In this document: positions 33,943-42,540 of the stretch, piece by piece | Numbering within the stretch: position 1 is the first letter of the stretch | How the letters are laid out: every line of letters begins with the position of its first letter | NCBI GenBank assembly: GCA_947628315.1 | Contig: CANQZJ010000002.1 | Coordinates: 16,545 to 80,544, forward strand | Direction of reading: 5' to 3' | DNA length: 64,000 nt | DNA from: an uncultured Oscillospiraceae bacterium | GTDB lineage: Bacteria; Bacillota; Clostridia; Oscillospirales; Oscillospiraceae | Program-made: the position numbers and the translations under genes | The notes under the pieces: generated by a model | Told to the model about the DNA's origin: nothing | The model's input: the letters and a program-made list of their open reading frames with translations, nothing else | Databases searched by the model: none

Positions 33943-36027
33943 ATGGAACTGCTGGCCCCTGCGGGCAGCCCGGAGGCCCTGCGCGCCGCGGTGTGCGCGG
34001 GGGCCGACGCGGTCTACCTGGGATTTGGACAATTCAACGCCCGCCGCGGCGCCCGGAACTTCACGTCCAAGGAGCTCGCGGAGGCGATTTCTTATTGCCA
34101 TCTGCGTGGGGTCAAGGTCTATCTGACGCTGAACACCCTCTGCACCGACCGGGAGATGCCGGAGGCGGCGGAGTGCGCCGTTGAGGCGTCCCGGATGGGG
34201 GCGGACGCGGTGCTGGTACAGGACATGGGCATCGTCCGCACCCTGCGCCAGGTGGCCCCCGATCTGCCCGTCCACGCTTCCACCCAGATGACCATCCACA
34301 ACCTGGACGGCGTCAAGGCCGCCGCCGACCTGGGCATGAAGCGGGTGGTGCTGGGCCGGGAGCTGTCCAGGCAGGACATCGCCCGCATCTGCGAGCAGTC
34401 CCCCATCGAGATCGAGGTGTTCGTCCACGGGGCGCTGTGTATGTGCTGGTCGGGGCAGTGCTTTATGTCCTCCGTCATCGGCGGGCGCAGCGGCAACCGG
34501 GGCATGTGCGCCCAGCCCTGCCGCCTGCCTTACGGCTGGGGGGACGAGCTGGTGGAGAACTACCCCCTGTCCCTGAAGGATCTGTCTCTGGCCGGGCACC
34601 TGAAGGAGCTGCAGGACATCGGCGTGGCCTGCGCCAAGATCGAGGGGCGTATGAAGCGCCCGGAATATGTCTACATTGCAACCAGAACCTACGCTTCCGC
34701 CCTGCGGGACGGGCATGAGCCGTCCCCGGCGGAGATGCGCCGGCTGGAGCAGGCCTTCTCCCGCCAGGGCTTTACCGACGGCTATTTCATGGGCCGGAAG
34801 GGGCCGGAGATGTTCGGCGTCCGCCAGGCCGCCGCCGAGCCGGAGGAGCTGTTCGCCCAGATCCGCGCCGCCTGTGAGAGCGGCGAGGGCCCACGGGTGC
34901 CGGTGAAGTTCTACGCCATGATGCGGAACGGCCGGCCCATGCAGGTCGGGGTGGAGGATCCCGAGGGGCGCCAGGTCACCGTGTCCGGCGGCTGCCCGGA
35001 AGTGGCCCGCACCCGGCCCGTCACCCGGCAGATGGTGGAGGCCCAGCTTGCCAAGACCGGCGGCACCCCCTACCGGGCGGAGCAGGTCATCGCCCTGGTG
35101 GAGGACGGGCTGTCCGTACCGCTGGCCGCGGTCAACGCCCTGCGGCGGGAGGCGCTGGAGGAGCTGTCCCGGCAGCGGTTGACGCCGCCGGAGCGCCGCC
35201 ACGGGCAATACAATCCCGGCGCGAAATATGAGAACTTCCGGGGGGAGCCCGCCGTGCAGGTGTCCCTCCGCCACGCGGAACAGCTCACCTTTGAGCTGAT
35301 CCGCCGCAGGCCCGACCTGATCATCCTCCCCGCGGAGGAGATCGCGAACCACAGGGATCTGATCCGCCCGGCGCTGGAGCGGGGCGTTCCCGTGGCGGTG
35401 TCCATGCCACGGATCTGCCTGGATCGGGAGACGGACGAGCTGCGCCGCCAGCTGGAGGTTTGCCGGGAGGTGGGCGTCGCCGACGCCTTTGTGGGCAACC
35501 TGGGCTTTGTGGCGCCGGCAAAGGAGTTTGATTTCAGGCTCCGGGGGGATTTCGGCCTCCACGTGTTCAACAGCCAGGCCATCAAGGAGTACAAGCGGAT
35601 GGGCTTCCAGACCCTCACCGCCTCTTTTGAGCTGAAGCTGGCCCAGATCCGGGATCTGGCCAAGGCCGTCCCGCTGGAGCTCATCGCCTACGGCCGCCTG
35701 CCGCTGATGATCACCGAGAACTGCGCCATCAAGAACCAGTCCGGCAAGTGCGTGTGCTCCAACGTGAACACCCTCACCGACCGGAAGGGGGTGCGCTTCC
35801 CGGTGGAGCGGGCCCCCGGCTGCCGCAACGAGATCCTCAACGCCAACAAGCTGTTTTTGGCGGACAAGGAGGCGGACTACCGGCGCTCCGGCGTGTCCGC
35901 CATCCGGCTGCTGTTTACCACGGAAAACGGGATCGAGTGCGGCCAGGTGCTGGATCGCTACCGCGGCAAGGGGGGCTACACCCCCAACGACTTCACCCGG
36001 GGCCTCTACTACCGGGATGTGGAATAA
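33943..36027 (+). CDS. U32 family peptidase
   Basis: MELLAPAGSPEALRAAVCAGADAVYLG...EVFVHGALCMCWSGQCFMSS...NRGMCAQPCRLPY. Confidence 0.93.
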   Translation: MELLAPAGSPEALRAAVCAGADAVYLGFGQFNARRGARNFTSKELAEAISYCHLRGVKVYLTLNTLCTDREMPEAAECAVEASRMGADAVLVQDMGIVRTLRQVAPDLPVHASTQMTIHNLDGVKAAADLGMKRVVLGRELSRQDIARICEQSPIEIEVFVHGALCMCWSGQCFMSSVIGGRSGNRGMCAQPCRLPYGWGDELVENYPLSLKDLSLAGHLKELQDIGVACAKIEGRMKRPEYVYIATRTYASALRDGHEPSPAEMRRLEQAFSRQGFTDGYFMGRKGPEMFGVRQAAAEPEELFAQIRAACESGEGPRVPVKFYAMMRNGRPMQVGVEDPEGRQVTVSGGCPEVARTRPVTRQMVEAQLAKTGGTPYRAEQVIALVEDGLSVPLAAVNALRREALEELSRQRLTPPERRHGQYNPGAKYENFRGEPAVQVSLRHAEQLTFELIRRRPDLIILPAEEIANHRDLIRPALERGVPVAVSMPRICLDRETDELRRQLEVCREVGVADAFVGNLGFVAPAKEFDFRLRGDFGLHVFNSQAIKEYKRMGFQTLTASFELKLAQIRDLAKAVPLELIAYGRLPLMITENCAIKNQSGKCVCSNVNTLTDRKGVRFPVERAPGCRNEILNANKLFLADKEADYRRSGVSAIRLLFTTENGIECGQVLDRYRGKGGYTPNDFTRGLYYRDVE

Positions 36028-36045
36028 GACGGATCCCGCCGGACG

Positions 36046-36094
36046 CCCCTCATCCGCCCCCCTGCGGGGGCACCTTCCCCCATGGGGGGAAGGC
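36046..36094. repeat. two-hairpin intergenic repeat
   Basis: CCCCTCATCCGCCCCCCTGCGGGGGCACCTTCCCCCATGGGGGGAAGGC. Confidence 0.85.
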
Positions 36095-36113
36095 TCAAAA
36101 GGAGTTAATCTGA

Positions 36114-36692
36114 ATGGATATCATTCTGGCATCACAGTCCCCCCGGCGCAAGGCGCTGCTGGAACAGATCGGCCTGGCTTTCCGCGTCCACGTGTCCGAC
36201 GCGGACGAGACCATCGCCCCCGGTACGCCGGCGGCTGAAATGGTGGAGGAGTTGTCCCGGCGAAAGGCCGCGGCGGTCGCCGCCCTGGAGGGGGACGGGC
36301 CCATCATCATCGCCGCCGACACGGTGGTGGCGGTGGACGGCAAGTCCCTGGGCAAGCCCAAGTCGGAGGCGGACGCCGCCGATATGCTCCGCACCCTGTC
36401 CGGCCGGGAGCACCAGGTGTACACCGGCGTCACAGTCACAGGGGGCGGAAAAACCGTCACGTTCCACGTGTCCACCGACGTGAAGTTCCGCCCGCTGACG
36501 GAGGAGGACGTGGCCGGCTATCTCGCCACCGGGGAGCCCATGGACAAGGCGGGCGCCTACGGCATCCAGGGCGTCGGCGCCCTGCTGGTGGAGGGCATCC
36601 GCGGCGACTACGGCAACGTGGTGGGCCTGCCGCTGTTCCGGGTGGGCCGGGTGCTGGCGGAGGACTTCGGCGTCCGGCTGTTCCGGCGGTAA
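36114..36692 (+). CDS. maf: Maf nucleotide pyrophosphatase
   Basis: MDIILASQSPRRKALLEQIGL...ADTVVAVDGKSLGKP. Confidence 0.93.
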   Translation: MDIILASQSPRRKALLEQIGLAFRVHVSDADETIAPGTPAAEMVEELSRRKAAAVAALEGDGPIIIAADTVVAVDGKSLGKPKSEADAADMLRTLSGREHQVYTGVTVTGGGKTVTFHVSTDVKFRPLTEEDVAGYLATGEPMDKAGAYGIQGVGALLVEGIRGDYGNVVGLPLFRVGRVLAEDFGVRLFRR

Positions 36693-36704
36693 AAGGAGCG
36701 GAGA

Positions 36705-37541
36705 ATGAGGCAGTTTTTCAAAAACAACGGCGGCCTTCTGCTGATCGTGGCGGTGCTGCTGACGGCGTTGGTGGCGCTGGGCTCCTATATCTTCCGCGTC
36801 AACCCCATGTCCGGGGTGCTAGAGGTGCTGGCCACGCCCATCCGGGCGATATCCTCCGCGGTGACGGAGTGGGCCCGGGGGCAGTATGACCGCACCTTCC
36901 AATACGAGACGCTGGCCGCCGAGAACGAGCAGCTGCGCCGGCAGCTGGCCGAGATGGAACAGGCCGCCCGCAACGGCCAGGACGCCGTCCGGGAGAACGA
37001 GCGGCTGCGGGATCTGCTGGGCCTGGCGGAGGAGCGGCCGGAGTTCACTTACCAGGACGCGGAGGTCACCCGGCGCGACACCTCCAACTGGGAGTCCGAC
37101 CTGATGATCGATCGGGGCACCGCCGACGGCGTGGCGGCGAACAGCTGCGTCATCGACCAGTACGGCAACCTGGTGGGCGTGGTCACCGAGGCGGGGCTGA
37201 ACTGGGCCTCCGTCACCACGGTGCTGGACTCCTCCTGTGAGCTGGGCGGGCGGATCGCCCGCACCGACGAGGACGCCATCATCCAGGGGGACTTCACCCT
37301 GATGCTGGAGGGACTTCTGAAGCTGTCCTTCCTGTCGGAGGACGCACAGCTGGTGGCCGGAGACCAGGTGACCACCTCCGGCCTGGGCGGCGTGTACCCG
37401 GAGGACGTGCTGGTAGGCGTCGTCAGGGAGCTGCGCACCGACGTGGACGGCATCAGCCGCTACGCGGTGGTGGAGCCCGCCGCCGACATTCCAAACATCC
37501 GATACGTCTATGTGATCACAGACTACAGCGGCGGGGAGTAA
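36705..37541 (+). CDS. mreC: rod shape-determining protein MreC
   Basis: TM, coiled coil, MIDRGTADGVAANSCVIDQYGNLVGVVTEAG. Confidence 0.88.
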   Translation: MRQFFKNNGGLLLIVAVLLTALVALGSYIFRVNPMSGVLEVLATPIRAISSAVTEWARGQYDRTFQYETLAAENEQLRRQLAEMEQAARNGQDAVRENERLRDLLGLAEERPEFTYQDAEVTRRDTSNWESDLMIDRGTADGVAANSCVIDQYGNLVGVVTEAGLNWASVTTVLDSSCELGGRIARTDEDAIIQGDFTLMLEGLLKLSFLSEDAQLVAGDQVTTSGLGGVYPEDVLVGVVRELRTDVDGISRYAVVEPAADIPNIRYVYVITDYSGGE

Positions 37542-37576
37542 TTCCCCGCCGTTTCCGAGAGAAAGAGGGAGAGACC

Positions 37577-40213
37577 ATGGCCGAGATGACCCCCATGATG
37601 CGCCAGTACTGGCAGATCAAAGAGCAGTACCCGGACTGCCTGCTGTTTTTCCGCCTGGGCGACTTCTATGAGATGTTCCAGGACGACGCCAAGCTGGGAA
37701 GCGAGGTGCTGGGCCTTACCCTTACCACCCGGGACCGGGGCAAGCCGGAGGATCAGCGGGTGCCTATGTGCGGCGTGCCCTACCACTCCGCCCAGAACTA
37801 CATCGCCCGGCTCATCAAGCGGGGCTACAAAGTCGCCATCTGCGAGCAGATGGAGGATCCCGCCCTGGCCAAGGGGCTGGTGGATCGGGACATCATCCGC
37901 ATCGTCACCCCCGGCACCGCCATGGACGACGTGATGCTGGACGAGAGCCGCAACAACTACATCTGCGCCATCTACCGGGACAGCGCCGGGGCCGCCATGG
38001 CCCAATGCGATCTGTCCACCGGCCAGTTCGTGGCCGCCCCCTTCCAGGGGCAGGACTGGCTGAACCATCTGATGAACCGATTGTCCGCCTGCCCGCCCAG
38101 CGAGGCCATCCTGTCCGACGGCGCCGCCGCCGAGACGGAGCTGACCGGCTTTCTGAAAGACCGGCTGGGCTGCCTCTGCGAGAACGGGGGGGAGGCCCGG
38201 TTCCGCCCCGCCATGGCGAAGGAGGCGCTGTCCGTCTGCGGACTGTGGAAAGACGGCGGGGAGCTGCCCGACGACCCGGTGGCTTTGCTCTGTTATCAGG
38301 CGGCGGGGGCGCTGGCGGCCTATCTGACCGAGACCCAGAAGACCGATTTGAGCCACCTCACCGCGCTGGAGATCGACGGGGCGCTGAAGCCCCGGTATCT
38401 GGAGCTGGATCTGACCGCCCGCCGCACCCTGGAGCTCACCGAGACCATCCGGGGGCAGGAGAAGAAGGGCTCCCTGCTGTGGGTGCTGGATCGCACCCGC
38501 ACCCCCATGGGGCACCGGCTCATCCGCGCCTGGATCGAGCAGCCGCTGCGCGACCCCGCCGCCATCGCCGTGCGGCAGGATCAGGTGGCGGCGCTGGCGG
38601 GCGACTCCGTGACACGGGAGGAGCTGGCGCTGACCCTCCGCCGGGTGCCCGACCTGGAGCGGCTCATCGGCAAGGTGTCCTACGGCAGCGCCAACGCCCG
38701 GGATATGCTCTCCCTGGCGGACGGCCTGGCCGTGCTGCCGGAGCTGGCGGAACAGGCCGCCCCTCTGGCCCAGGCCGCGCCGAGACGGTTCGGATTTTTG
38801 GAGCAGTTCACACAGCTGCAGGATCTGCAGGCCCTCCTCCGCTCCGCCATCCGGGACGACGAGGACGGCCACCGGCTGCCCTTTACCATCCGGGAGGGCG
38901 ACTTCATCCGCAAGGGCTACAACGAGGAGGTGGATCACCTCCGGGACGTGCTGGATCACGGCGCGGACATGGTGGCCTCCCTGGAGACGAAGGAAAAAGA
39001 GCGCACCGGCATCAAGAGCCTGAAGGTGCGCTACAACAAGGTGTTCGGCTACTACATCGAGGTGTCCAAGAGCTATTACGCCATGGTGCCCGACGACTAC
39101 ATCCGCAAGCAGACCCTGGTGAACTGCGAGCGGTTCTTCACCCAGGAGCTGAAGGATCTGGAGCACGAGATCCTGTCCGCCCAGACGCGGGTGGTGGCGC
39201 TGGAGTACCAGCTGTTCTGCGAGCTGCGGGAGGCCGCCGCCCAGCGGGTGCGGCAGGTGCAGGAGGCCGCCGGCGGCGTGGCCGCCCTGGATGTGCTCAC
39301 CTCCTTTGCCTCCGTGGCGGTGGAGAACGGCTACTGCCGCCCCCTGGTGGACGACAGCGGCGTCATCGACATCAAAGAGGGGCGTCATCCCGTGGTGGAG
39401 AGGATGTTGAAAAACGACCTGTTCGTCCCCAACGACGCCCACATGGACGGCGGGGAGGATCGGCTGGCCATCATCACCGGCCCCAACATGGCGGGCAAGT
39501 CCACCTATATGCGCCAGGTGGCGCTCATTGTGCTGATGGCCCAGATGGGCTCCTTTGTGCCCGCCCGCTCCGCCCGGATCGGGGCGGTGGATCGGGTGTT
39601 CACCCGCATCGGCGCGTCCGACGATCTCTCCGCCGGCCAGTCCACCTTCATGGTGGAGATGACCGAGGTGGCCCAGATGCTGAAAAACGCCACCCCCAAG
39701 TCCCTGCTGATCCTGGATGAGATCGGCCGGGGCACCTCCACCTACGACGGCATGTCCATCGCCCGGGCGGTGCTGGAGTACTGCGCCGACAAGAAGCGGC
39801 TGGGGGCCAAGACCCTGTTCGCCACCCACTACCACGAGCTCACCGAGGTGGAGAATACCATCGAGGGCGTGAAGAATTACCACATCGCCGCCAAAAAGCG
39901 GGGGGACGGCATCGTGTTTTTGCGGAAGATCGTCCCCGGCGGGGCGGATCAGAGCTACGGCATCGAGGTGGCCAAGCTGGCCGGGGTGCCGGCCAGGGTC
40001 ATCGACCGGGCCCGGGCCGTGCTGGAGGAGCTGGAGGAGCGGGGTGTGGTGACGCCCGCGGCCAGAGCCGCCGACCACGGCGGCGACCAGTTCTCCCTGG
40101 GGGATATGGCGGGCGCCGAGGTGCTGGACACCCTGCGGGGCACCGCTGTGGAGACCCTGACCCCCATCGAGGCCATGAATCTGCTCTATCAGCTGAAACA
40201 GAAGCTCCCATAA
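37577..40213 (+). CDS. mutS: DNA mismatch repair protein MutS
   Basis: MTPMMRQYWQIKEQYPDCLLFFRLGDFYEMF...ITGPNMAGKSTYMRQVALIVLMAQMGSFVPA. Confidence 0.98.
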   Translation: MAEMTPMMRQYWQIKEQYPDCLLFFRLGDFYEMFQDDAKLGSEVLGLTLTTRDRGKPEDQRVPMCGVPYHSAQNYIARLIKRGYKVAICEQMEDPALAKGLVDRDIIRIVTPGTAMDDVMLDESRNNYICAIYRDSAGAAMAQCDLSTGQFVAAPFQGQDWLNHLMNRLSACPPSEAILSDGAAAETELTGFLKDRLGCLCENGGEARFRPAMAKEALSVCGLWKDGGELPDDPVALLCYQAAGALAAYLTETQKTDLSHLTALEIDGALKPRYLELDLTARRTLELTETIRGQEKKGSLLWVLDRTRTPMGHRLIRAWIEQPLRDPAAIAVRQDQVAALAGDSVTREELALTLRRVPDLERLIGKVSYGSANARDMLSLADGLAVLPELAEQAAPLAQAAPRRFGFLEQFTQLQDLQALLRSAIRDDEDGHRLPFTIREGDFIRKGYNEEVDHLRDVLDHGADMVASLETKEKERTGIKSLKVRYNKVFGYYIEVSKSYYAMVPDDYIRKQTLVNCERFFTQELKDLEHEILSAQTRVVALEYQLFCELREAAAQRVRQVQEAAGGVAALDVLTSFASVAVENGYCRPLVDDSGVIDIKEGRHPVVERMLKNDLFVPNDAHMDGGEDRLAIITGPNMAGKSTYMRQVALIVLMAQMGSFVPARSARIGAVDRVFTRIGASDDLSAGQSTFMVEMTEVAQMLKNATPKSLLILDEIGRGTSTYDGMSIARAVLEYCADKKRLGAKTLFATHYHELTEVENTIEGVKNYHIAAKKRGDGIVFLRKIVPGGADQSYGIEVAKLAGVPARVIDRARAVLEELEERGVVTPAARAADHGGDQFSLGDMAGAEVLDTLRGTAVETLTPIEAMNLLYQLKQKLP

Positions 40214-40226
40214 GAGGTTTGCGTTT

Positions 40227-41588
40227 ATGAATGACACCATCGCCGCCATCGCCACCGCCGCCGCCCCCTCCGCCATTGGGATCCTGCGCCTGTCCGGGCC
40301 GGACGCCGTGGCCGTGCTGGATCAGGTGTTCACCCCTGATCGGGGCGGCCCCATGTCCGCCCGGCCGGATCGGACGCTGATCTACGGCACGCTGCGGGAT
40401 GCAGACGGCGCGGCCATCGACCGGTGCCTGGCGACGGTCTCCCGGGCCCCCCACAGCTACACCGGGGAGGACACGGCGGAGCTCCAATGCCACGGCTCCC
40501 CGGCGGCCCTGGCCCTGGGGCTGGAGGCGCTGTTCCGCGCCGGGGCCCGTCAGGCGAAGGCGGGGGAGTTCACCCGCCGGGCTTTCCTCAATGGCAAGCT
40601 GGATCTGACCCGCACTGAGGCGGTGGCCGATCTCATCCACGCCGAGACCCCCGCCGCCGTCCGGCAGGCGGCCAGTCAGCTGGGGGGCGCGCTGGCCGCC
40701 TCCATTGAAAACATCTACAACGACCTGGCGGAGGTCTGCGCCCACTTCCACGCGGTGCTGGACTACCCGGACGAGGACATCGACCCCTTCGAGGCGGTGG
40801 AGCTGGGCGGCGCGCTGAACCATGCCGCGAAGCGGCTGGACGCCCTGGCCGCCACCTACCGCCGGGGGAGGGCCGTCAACGAGGGGGTGCCCTGCGCCAT
40901 CGTAGGCCGGCCCAACGCGGGGAAGTCCACCCTGTTCAACGCCCTGCTGGGCCGGGAGCGGGCTATCGTCACCCCCATTCCCGGCACCACCCGTGACACC
41001 GTGGAGGAGCGCATCGACCTGGGCGGGGTGCTGTTGCGGCTCATCGACACCGCCGGCCTCCGGGACACGGATGACCAGGTGGAGCGGCTGGGGGTGGAGC
41101 GGAGCCGCGCCGCCATGAAGGGTGCGGAGCTGATCCTGGCGGTGCTGGACGCCTCGCGGCCTGCCACGCGTGAAGACGCGGAACTGGTCAGACAGGCCGC
41201 CGCTGCCGCCCCCACCGTGATCGTCCTGAACAAGAGCGATCTGCCCATCCAACTGGAATTGACGGACGAATGGGGCGCGATCCCTCGCGTCTCGGTCAGC
41301 GCCAGAAACGGCGCGGGGCTGGACGAGTTGGAGACCGTTATCTCCGAGCACTTCCCGGCGGGAGCGGATGCCTCCGCCGTCCTCACCAACGCCCGGCAGA
41401 TGGAAGCCGCCTCCCGCGCCCGGGAGGCCATTCAGAGAGGGGCGGATGCCCTGCCCGCCGGGATGTCCCCCGACGCGGTGGTGGCCGACGTGGAGGAGGC
41501 CATGTCCGCCCTGGGGGAGCTCACCGGCCGCACCGTCCGGGAGGACGTCACCGATTTGATCTTCCAGCGGTTCTGCGTGGGCAAATAG
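40227..41588 (+). CDS. mnmE: tRNA modification GTPase MnmE
   Basis: NDTIAAIATAAAPSAIGILRLSG...VGRPNAGKSTLFNALLGRERAIVTPIPGTTRD...C-terminal FCVGK. Confidence 0.98.
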   Translation: MNDTIAAIATAAAPSAIGILRLSGPDAVAVLDQVFTPDRGGPMSARPDRTLIYGTLRDADGAAIDRCLATVSRAPHSYTGEDTAELQCHGSPAALALGLEALFRAGARQAKAGEFTRRAFLNGKLDLTRTEAVADLIHAETPAAVRQAASQLGGALAASIENIYNDLAEVCAHFHAVLDYPDEDIDPFEAVELGGALNHAAKRLDALAATYRRGRAVNEGVPCAIVGRPNAGKSTLFNALLGRERAIVTPIPGTTRDTVEERIDLGGVLLRLIDTAGLRDTDDQVERLGVERSRAAMKGAELILAVLDASRPATREDAELVRQAAAAAPTVIVLNKSDLPIQLELTDEWGAIPRVSVSARNGAGLDELETVISEHFPAGADASAVLTNARQMEAASRAREAIQRGADALPAGMSPDAVVADVEEAMSALGELTGRTVREDVTDLIFQRFCVGK

Positions 41589-41605
41589 CGCGAAAGGAGA
41601 CCCCC

Positions 41606-42091
41606 ATGAGCTATATCGAAGTGCAATACCCCGCCGAAAAGCCGGCGTTCTATCGGATGTTGAAGGAGCAGCTTGCCCTGTACACGGCGGATTCCCCCAA
41701 TCTCACCGCCGCCCTGGCCAACTTCTCCGCTGTCATCGCCCAGGCGTTCCCTCACGCCAACTGGGCGGGCTTCTACCTGGTGGAGGGGGAGGAGCTGGCC
41801 GTCGGCCCCTTCCAGGGCCGGCCGGCAGTGAGCCGCATCGGGTACGGCAAAGGGGTCTGCGGCACCGCCTGGAAAGAAGAAAAAGCCCAGGTGGTGGAGG
41901 AGGTGTCCTGCTTCGCGGGGCACATCGCCTGCGACTGCAACACCCACTCGGAGATCGTCGTTCCCCTGCGAAAAGCGGATGGGACCATCTGGGGTGTGCT
42001 GGATATGGACAGCGTCCTCCCCGGGCACTTCACCCAGGAGGATCGGATCGGGCTGGAGGAGTGCGTGAAGCTGCTCCCGGTTCCCAATTGA
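41606..42091 (+). CDS. msrC: GAF-domain free methionine-R-sulfoxide reductase
   Basis: NWAGFYLVEGEELAVGPFQGRPAVSRIGYGKGVCGTAW...HIACDCNTHSEIVVPL. Confidence 0.9.
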   Translation: MSYIEVQYPAEKPAFYRMLKEQLALYTADSPNLTAALANFSAVIAQAFPHANWAGFYLVEGEELAVGPFQGRPAVSRIGYGKGVCGTAWKEEKAQVVEEVSCFAGHIACDCNTHSEIVVPLRKADGTIWGVLDMDSVLPGHFTQEDRIGLEECVKLLPVPN

Positions 42092-42103
42092 GGAGGAAAA
42101 CAT

Positions 42104-42538
42104 ATGCGCGCTGTGGTGACAAGGGTGAAAAACGCCCGTGTGGAGATCGAAAACCGCGTCAACGGCCAGATCGAAAAGGGGTTCCTTGTCCTGCTGGGGG
42201 TGGGCCCCGACGACACCGAGGCCGCCGCCGACAAGATGGCAGACAAGGTCTGCGGCCTGCGCATTTTCGAGGACGAGAACGAGAAGATGAATTTGAATCT
42301 GGCCGCCGTGGGGGGCTCTCTGCTGGTGGTGAGCCAGTTCACCCTGTACGCGGACACATCGTCGAGGCGGCCCGGTTTCTCCGGGGCGGCAAGGCCCGGC
42401 CTGGCCATCCCCCTGTACGAGCGGTTCATGGATCAGTGCCGCACCCGCGGCTTCACCGTGGAGCACGGGGAGTTCGGCGCGGATATGCAGGTGTTTTCAC
42501 AGAACGACGGCCCCGTGACCATCCTGTTGGAGGTGTGA
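42104..42538 (+). CDS. dtd: D-aminoacyl-tRNA deacylase
   Basis: MRAVVTRVKNARVEIEN...SQFTLYADTSSRRPGFSGAARP. Confidence 0.95.
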   Translation: MRAVVTRVKNARVEIENRVNGQIEKGFLVLLGVGPDDTEAAADKMADKVCGLRIFEDENEKMNLNLAAVGGSLLVVSQFTLYADTSSRRPGFSGAARPGLAIPLYERFMDQCRTRGFTVEHGEFGADMQVFSQNDGPVTILLEV

Positions 42539-42540
42539 CC

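Noticed and set aside
37523-40276. 917-aa minus-strand ORF opposite mutS
   Set aside because: Mirror reading of MutS codons; low-complexity G/H/L/V-rich sequence with no motif
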